This document shows, in pieces, positions 58,238 through 64,000 of a stretch of 64,000 nucleotides of DNA. The notes under the pieces were generated by a model that saw only the letters and a program-made list of their open reading frames with translations, was not told the DNA's origin and searched no databases. The stretch's first letter is position 1. Every line of letters starts with the position of its first letter. The stretch is taken from positions 1 to 64,000 of the forward strand of contig RMBW01000099.1 of NCBI GenBank assembly GCA_004009845.1, given 5' to 3'. This stretch comes from Davidsoniella eucalypti. Lineage: Eukaryota; Ascomycota; Sordariomycetes; Microascales; Ceratocystidaceae. Made by a program: the position numbers and the translations under genes.

Positions 58238-59324
58238 ACGATGGTTACTTGCTGTGACTTCGTTCTAGCGTAGGGTCGACTAAGCTTAGTAGCAGCAGCA
58301 GCTAACGGGGGCCCCGCTTGATTGGCGGTCATTGGCCTCAGCTTAGCTTTTCTGCTTCTGCTTAGCTCTGAAGCTTCTGGTTCGCCGCTACCTTTTGGTT
58401 CTCTTTGATATTTTTCTCTTTCTTCCAGGATCACAATTACGCCGTAGCAATGCAGTAAAAAATAGATTAAATGAGATAAAATACTGCCTCACAAGCTGCC
58501 CTTCTGTTTTAAGGCTGTCTAGAAAAATAAATAGAACTTTTAAAGCTTCAGCGCTACTTATAAACCGCTCTAGAGCTACTACTTTAGGACAAATAAATCC
58601 GGCGCTATAACCCTCGCTACGATATTATTATAATTGATTTCTATTTATTTATTTTTTAGCCATCTGTCGTTCTACAAGTGCTTTTTCTTTTTCTTTTTAT
58701 ATTATCTATGTTTCTTGTAGCTCTCTCTTTCTCGGATTTCTTTTTTACTCGATATTTATTCCACGGAAACCTCTGCTAGCTTGGATCTTTCGTTCTTCGC
58801 AACTACTGCTACTAACAACTGCTCTTCCTTGAAATCTCACTTCCTACCTATCAACTAGCGGAAAAAGATTCCACGGCCTGTGACTGGACGTAACTGCACT
58901 CAAAAAGCTATTTATCTCAACGCCGCTCCTCCCCTTCTTCTTTGAGTTCCTCTTTCCGCAACAGCTTCTTTTGCTACTCCCCAGAAATTGCCATTATCAC
59001 CAGTTTCTGTTTGTCTTCTGTTTTCTTCTCTATGCTTCATATCTGCCAATACAATATCGCCTACAACATACCACTCCACTGATCATCACTACCGCCGTCC
59101 TCTTTCGCCCTTTGCTGCAGTGGCTGCCGCTCTATCGTCTCTATAGCGCCACTGATCATTTGTACCGCCAGCATCCATTTACTTTATTTGTTATCGCAAG
59201 CTATCTACCTGCTTTCGACGCCTTGTTATCACGCCCACGTCGTCTCCCGGCCTCTTGTCGCCTTTTACCTATACGAACATCGCCCTGCGTTCATCGCCTT
59301 GTCAACTATCTACCGCTGTCAACC
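58238..59324 (+). promoter_or_regulatory. Promoter and CT-rich leader of the C2H2/RING-like gene
   Basis: The left part (58430-58610) contains a possible transposase scrap. From about 58680 to 59320 the plus strand becomes strongly CT-rich, as in front of other genes here, and the translation start follows at 59325. A frame of 170 codons (58971-59483) is in another phase from the gene and reflects composition. Confidence 0.5.
58436..58608 (+). pseudogene. Possible remnant of a pogo/Fot1-like transposase C-terminus
   Basis: The open frame reads LRRSNAVKNRLNEIKYCL, then SCPSVLRLSRKINRTFKASA and LLINRSRATTLGQINPAL before a stop. The pattern (basic linker, SxPSV, helix with KAxKASALLI) resembles the tail after the DDE domain in fungal pogo/Fot1-type elements. 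The fragment is short and AT-rich, with no terminal repeats, so the call is tentative. Confidence 0.25.
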
Positions 59325-61036
59325 ATGCCTCCGCGCGCCCCGTTGACCTCTACATTCCCGGCTTCAGAGCCCAACAATGAGATCATCTGCCCCCTTACCA
59401 ACCAGGATGGCTCGCAGTGTCGGAAGCGCTGCATTGGCGTAAGTGCCACCACATATATCCACCCCGTCGTCATCCCTCTTTGAAAAATCTCCTGCTTCTT
59501 GAGCTGGCATGTGCTACGCTGGTCTGTCAAGATCTCGCCATGTTGAGTAACATGAGCCAGACGGACTGGCAGTCGTTACGGCCCAGCCAGGGACTTTGAA
59601 TGACGTATTCGTGTCATGAAAGTTTCTTGGACAACAGTAGCCATGATATCTCCGCCATGTGCCATCTCGGCGCTTTTCGTCATATGATATCGTTGGTGCG
59701 AGCAGTACTGGTCTCGGATCTATCTACTGTCTCACTCTATCTACAGAACGATGCCATATATGCCTTCAAATCACATACCAATCTTTACACAATGACTAAT
59801 GTCAACCTACTATACAGGAGAAACGTTACCGCTCTATGCAGGAGCACATCCGCCGTGCTCATCCGGATAACTACATCCCAAAACTTCCTGCCACCGAGGC
59901 CAGCTTCAACATGATGATCAACAAACGCCTCAATCCCACTTCAGTTCCATCTGCTTCCATGCCAACTTCTTATCCGTCTCTACCCCAGATGACTAGCTAT
60001 GGTAAGTCACACCATTCTTGTATTCACAACTATTTCGTCACGTAGGCTTCTAACACTTCCTTTAGACCCCCCGGGCAGTTATCCCCATGTTCACGCAGCT
60101 AGTGCTTTGGCGGGCTTGCATAGAGTTGACAGAGACTGGGACACCGATAGTGCCCGTAGCATGCCAACTAACTTCAACCACTCCTCTGGTCCAGAGTCTA
60201 ATTGGCGTGATCTGGAGTTGCCTCCTATCAACAGCTCTAACATCAAGCATACTGATCTTCCCAACCCCAGAGAACTGCTGCCTTCTAGCATCATTGATAG
60301 CTCACCACCTAGTCGGTCATCCATTCCGCCATTCATGACTCCTATGAGCAATCAGAAGCCTAGAAAGTACTCATATACTAGACATCGTCAACAAAAGTCT
60401 CGTAATATTGGTCTTGAGTCTATCAGAAAGTTGCAGTACGAGGACAACCGCGTTCGTAAGGCGCACAGTGCTGAGCCCTCTGCTGGAGACTCTAGCAAAC
60501 GCTGGGTCGAGCTTATTCATGCTGTCGGCCACGCTGCTGATCTGGATTCCGTTTCGGTACGTTACATAAGCCCGTTTACCTCCCACCTTGAAGATTTGCC
60601 TCTCCAGTCCACTAACCCCCCCTCTCTCTCAATACAGGCACCTCAGTCTCCCGTGTCTATCCCGCGCGAGTCTCTCCCGCCTACTTCTGGAGCCTTCCAG
60701 TCACATAGCCACCACTACCAAGCATCACCGCTACAGCAAGCTTTAACCCCGCCTGCTACTTACACGCAAGATCCCGCTGAGCCTTTCCCGTCAGTGGAGA
60801 GTGCCGACAGCTCTGGCTCTCCCACCTACTCGTCGCAGAACACTCAGATCTACTGCGGTGCCTGCCACAAGGTCAGCTTGCTACGTAAGTCGTATGCTTG
60901 CACTGAGTGTATCAGTGGTTTCTGCGAGCCCTGTGTTCAAGCTATGACCGGACCCCAGACCCACAGAAACCGAACGTGCCCCAAGTGCAACACTATTGGA
61001 GGACGCTTCAAGCCGTTCCAGCTCGAAATTCGGTGA
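59325..61036 (+). CDS. C2H2-type zinc finger protein with C-terminal RING-like cysteine domain
   Basis: The role is unknown; the architecture is found in filamentous ascomycetes. Exons 59325-59438, 59818-60001, 60066-60556 and 60638-61036 give 395 residues. The start is MPPRAPLTSTFPASEP. An atypical C2H2 finger lies at residues 22-53 (C22, C32 or C36, H48, H53) with the conserved stretch EKRYRSMQEHIRRAHPDNYI, whose first codon follows the 379-nt first intron. The middle is S/P-rich and disordered, with a basic patch (RKYSYTRHRQQKSRN). The last 60 residues hold a Cys-rich module (CGACHKVSLLRKSYACTECI, then GFCEPCV and CPKCN) that could bind two zinc ions like a RING or ZZ finger. Intron 3 (81 nt, donor GTACGT, CACTAACC branch) is a multiple of three and stays open if retained, adding 27 residues. 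It may be a regulator or an E3-like adaptor. Confidence 0.87.
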
Positions 61037-63658
61037 AGATTCAGTGGTACCATTACCTTCTCTGCTGGTCTTACTTTGTTTCTTTCTTTTTTATCACATC
61101 TTCAGCTTGTTTCAGGCCGGGCTACTTTTGTTCTTATCATCTCTTGCATATACGCTTGCATCCATGCTCCTACGTCGGCTTTCTTGGCCAGACTTTGAGC
61201 CTCTTTTTTTCTTTGTTCTAGACATGCCCTTCGTTTTTTCTTACATCTCAACTCGGTGTTGACTCTTCTCATCCTATATCCGGTGAAATGCTATTAGAAG
61301 AAGCATCTCTTCGAGCTTTCTTCTTTTACCTTTGTTGTTGGTCATCTTGTTTTTCTTTACTTTTTTCATCATTATTGGTATATGGGTTTATGACTATCAT
61401 GCCTTCATTATTAGCCCTTTTCTTTCCACTCCTTTATTGACTTCACGAAGCAAGTCAAACCAACGTCGTCATATGTTTCCAGATTACTCTTATCTGTCAC
61501 ATTCATTTTCGGCCCTGGGTTTATATGACGTTATATAGGGCAAGTGCCCCAATGGTCTCTTTTTTGGCTAAACAGTGCCATGATAATCTTATTTTCTATT
61601 TGGTGGAGGGGTATCGTTTTTCTTTCTCTATATCTTGCTTTTGATATTCTGTTCTTGTATCTTTGTTAGTCTGTTTGTTCACTTGCTTTATTCTTTTTTT
61701 TTTACTCCTGTGATGATGAATACGACGGTTTATATCACTCTCGTTTGTGAGAGCTTGAGTATGATTGGGGGCAAACCACCACTTGATTCTACATGTTATG
61801 TAGAATAATGTTTATCGGCTGTGATATTCTTAAGTGGATTACAGAAAGAGGAAAAAAAGCATAGTTTTGGGTTGCCCATTTCATCATAGACGGCTTTGTT
61901 ATCTTTCATCATTAGTTCCCATTAGAGTTGTAACTCATCATTTTGAATTTCATGATCTTTATGCTATACCCAGTAATGCTACTAAATTAACGACTAGTCG
62001 GACAAACCTTACTTTATGACAGATGCATACAACTGGTATCGAGCGCGTGGCATATGGAGCATGAATATGTTCTGCAACACGCTTCTATTATTAATTCTAT
62101 CTACTTGCGGCATTCTTGACCTAGCATATCAAAGTCGGCTAAGCTGCACAAGTCTTTAAACGGAATCACATCGTAAATCATCCGCCATATATCTACTAGT
62201 GCTGTGAATTCTCTTCCGTGCGAGAAAATAAGCCGATGCTGTGCTGATATTCTCTATGGGAGGTGCTCGTATTACATATCTTGGCTGAGTAGGCAGCAGC
62301 AGGCCTAAAAGATCGACAATTTCTATATCCAGAGTCATATCGGGCTTTACCATTCGCAACGACCGTGTCTGATCACATTACCTTGGTCATGAGAATAGCT
62401 CTCTATCATTCCCCTTCTTGTCGATCACTGGTACTGGCGTGTCTTGAACTGACATCAAGTCGACATCATTACATGGCATATTCAAAAAAATGCAAAGTCT
62501 TGCTGTTTTCGGCAATATGGTTATTTATTTCTACTAGTCGAAAGGTTTGTTCGTTCATAGCAACGCTTTGGAAAAAGTAAACATACAAAAAGCTCTAAAG
62601 CTATAAGCTCTTCTACTAAGTGGCGTTCAACATTTTTAGTTTCTGTTTCCGCCTATAAGTCCGAGTCAGTTGACATAATGGTTACTAAGTAGTTTGTGGG
62701 GTTTTTCGCCTCCAAATAGTATCCTTTGTGTAATCAAATCCCGATTGTCTCCATTGGATTTTATTAAGCAGGAATAGAAAGCACTGTTATTCCGCTAATT
62801 CATACATCGGATGAAAGGACCAACGAGCTAAAATGCCGTTGCTCGTCTCCAAATCAGAAACTACTACATTTAGCACATACATTATTCTACTTTTTTTGTC
62901 TTTCTTTTTTTTTTTTTTTTTTTTTAAATGCTATTGATTTTCGCCATGATAAAATGCGGGGTGAAATTCATAATGCCACATCCCAAGCTCGATTAAGCAA
63001 TAAAGCTCTCTTGAGCATATTCTTAATGTTAATTTCGCCTCTTCGATGGAAGCTTCGGCTGGCTTAGCTTTGATAAGAAAAGATGGTAAAAACAAGTTGT
63101 ATAAGAGAACCAACGAGGGAGCTTGAATCAAGTTTACGAAACTCACTGACTCTGGATATGTACCGAGATGGCGAATCAAATTCCGCCTTTGGTTGGGCGT
63201 TTAAGCATCAAGTGTTCATAGACTTACTTTCTGAAACAGATAAGACAAACTTCATGGTGGTAAACCCTTCGTATCAGATGGCTATCAATAATTTGCCATG
63301 ATACTAATCTCAAAGCTCTAAGCTCTCGTAGTTTAATGCTTGGATGGGCTCATGTCTCGAAATTCGATAGCAAGTTGAAGATAGCAGACAGCATACTTAC
63401 TTCATTTGCATGGGCCGGTCTAGAACCTTCATCTTGCCAGCTCTATCCTGTGCTCGAAAGAGATACCCGATTTGCCCTTAGTGACGAATTCCAAGTTCAA
63501 ATCCGGTACGAGGTTGCAAATGGGAGCCACCCAACTAGTTATGCCGATGTATATTTTGCTGTTACGTAATTCAAGCCGATAATTTCATTGATGATGTTGT
63601 ACGTCGTCATTGTCATGATATTATTACTGATGTATGTATAATATCCCTTCAAGAATTA
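61037..63658. other. 2.6-kb spacer with possible decayed coding fragments
   Basis: The first 700 bp are T-rich 3' untranslated/spacer DNA. A 26-bp T-rich run lies near 62900-62926. Short coding-like frames at 62156-62359 (minus) and 63083-63569 (plus, broken by stops and frame changes) suggest remnants of genes, but no family is recognised and no consistent splicing joins them. Confidence 0.45.
63083..63569 (+). pseudogene. Possible broken coding fragment
   Basis: Two adjacent plus-strand frames look coding-like: 63083-63301 (SNSAFGWAFKHQVFIDLL and NFMVVNPSYQMAINNLP) and 63336-63569 (SKFDSKLKIADSILTSF, DEFQVQIRYEVANGSH, YADVYFAVT). They lie in different phases. A plausible intron (GTAAAC at 63260 to CAAAG at 63315) would not keep the frame. 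Either a frameshift has broken a gene or this is chance. No family recognised. Confidence 0.25.
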
Positions 63659-63981
63659 TTACCGCCTGCGGATGTCCTTGTCCTTTTCCTTCTCCTTCTC
63701 TTTTTGGAGTAGTATATCACGCATCTGTGAACGAACATTGCGACTACCGCCCAGTTTAGGACCTTTAAGCACATCATCATCTCGTTTTGCGCCAGGCCGG
63801 TTGGCTTGTTGGTTTGTAGGGGCTTTCGCCGCCCGTCTCCGCCGTACCCGTTGGGACATGGCGTCTATAAAGTCACGGCGGAACTGTTCGGCTACACGGT
63901 CGTCGGCGGCAAGATCATCAAGATTATCGTTATCGGCTGTTCGTACAGGGACAGCCGGTTTAGGAAGCTGGTAGACATCGA
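63659..63981 (-). CDS. Basic C-terminal exon of an unknown protein (truncated at right edge)
   Basis: Only the last exon is in the window: 63981 down to the TAA at 63659, entered through a 3' splice site (CATCTTAG). It encodes 106 residues: an acidic stretch (ADNDNLDDLAADD), then EQFRRDFIDAMSQRVRRRR, a basic/glutamine linker, KGPKLGGSRNVRSQMRDILL and a charged end (KEKEKEKDKDIRRR) likely to form a helix. The conserved look of GPKLGGSRNxRSxMRDILL suggests a real fungal protein, probably nuclear or nucleolar, but I do not recognise the family. The 5' exons lie beyond the right edge. Confidence 0.65.
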
Positions 63982-64000
63982 CTAAGATGAGTGCATGTTA

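Noticed and set aside
58198..58260. tRNA-like block around the 58198 hairpin
   Set aside because: The A box is imperfect and there is no B box of the GGTTCGANTCC type; kept only as a hairpin.
1..64000. CRISPR arrays, bacterial operons, ribosome binding sites, replication origins
   Set aside because: None seen; the sequence is plainly eukaryotic, with spliceosomal introns throughout.

Overview
The window is nuclear DNA of a filamentous ascomycete, most likely Pezizomycotina. The evidence is short spliceosomal introns with fungal branch sites (CTAAC-like) close to the 3' splice site, a free-standing single-copy 5S rRNA gene away from any rDNA array, CT-rich leaders in front of genes, and recognisable fungal proteins (STT3, Atp21/Tim11, dynein intermediate chain, TVP23, a ChaC enzyme, a penta-EF-hand protein). 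The order or genus cannot be fixed from this sequence. Gene density is low, about one protein gene per 5 kb, with AT-rich spacers that include two stretches of 13-14 kb with almost no convincing protein gene.

Layout, left to right. 1-987: 5' part of STT3 (minus, cut by the window edge). 2580-3324: ATP synthase subunit e (minus), facing away from the dynein intermediate chain gene (4442-6628, plus). 7309-11123: a DUF726/TMCO4-type alpha/beta-hydrolase membrane protein (minus), tail to tail with dynein. 14160-15646: a single-pass membrane protein of unknown role (plus), convergent with TVP23 (16250-17182, minus). About 18183-18600: a decayed transposase-like fragment (minus). 18801-19847: a CLYBL-type citramalyl-CoA lyase/aldolase (plus), only 49 bp from the end of a disordered 792-residue protein of unknown role (19897-22374, minus). 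22.4-35.8 kb: mostly non-coding, with a 5S rRNA gene at 28626-28744 and a long pyrimidine-rich leader that probably belongs to the glycine-rich RRM protein (35838-36761, plus). 37997-40462: a ChaC gamma-glutamylcyclotransferase (minus) with a 5-nt microexon. 43816-45402: a penta-EF-hand protein with a polyglutamine/proline N-terminus (plus). 45.4-59.3 kb: a gene desert with hairpins, microsatellites and a possible transposase scrap. 59325-61036: a C2H2/RING-like protein (plus). 63659-63981: the 3' exon of an unknown basic protein (minus, cut by the right edge).

The genes do not form a pathway or a secondary-metabolite cluster. Most are single-copy housekeeping genes for N-glycosylation, ATP synthase dimers, dynein transport, Golgi membranes, glutathione turnover and calcium sensing. 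What stands out is gene architecture. I rebuilt the splicing by hand from reading frame, splice sites and family consensus, and it gives very small exons of 5, 19, 20, 24, 27 and 32 nt, separated by introns from 40 nt to over 1.1 kb. Some small exons may therefore remain hidden in the spacers. All exon joins are inferences from sequence, without transcript support.
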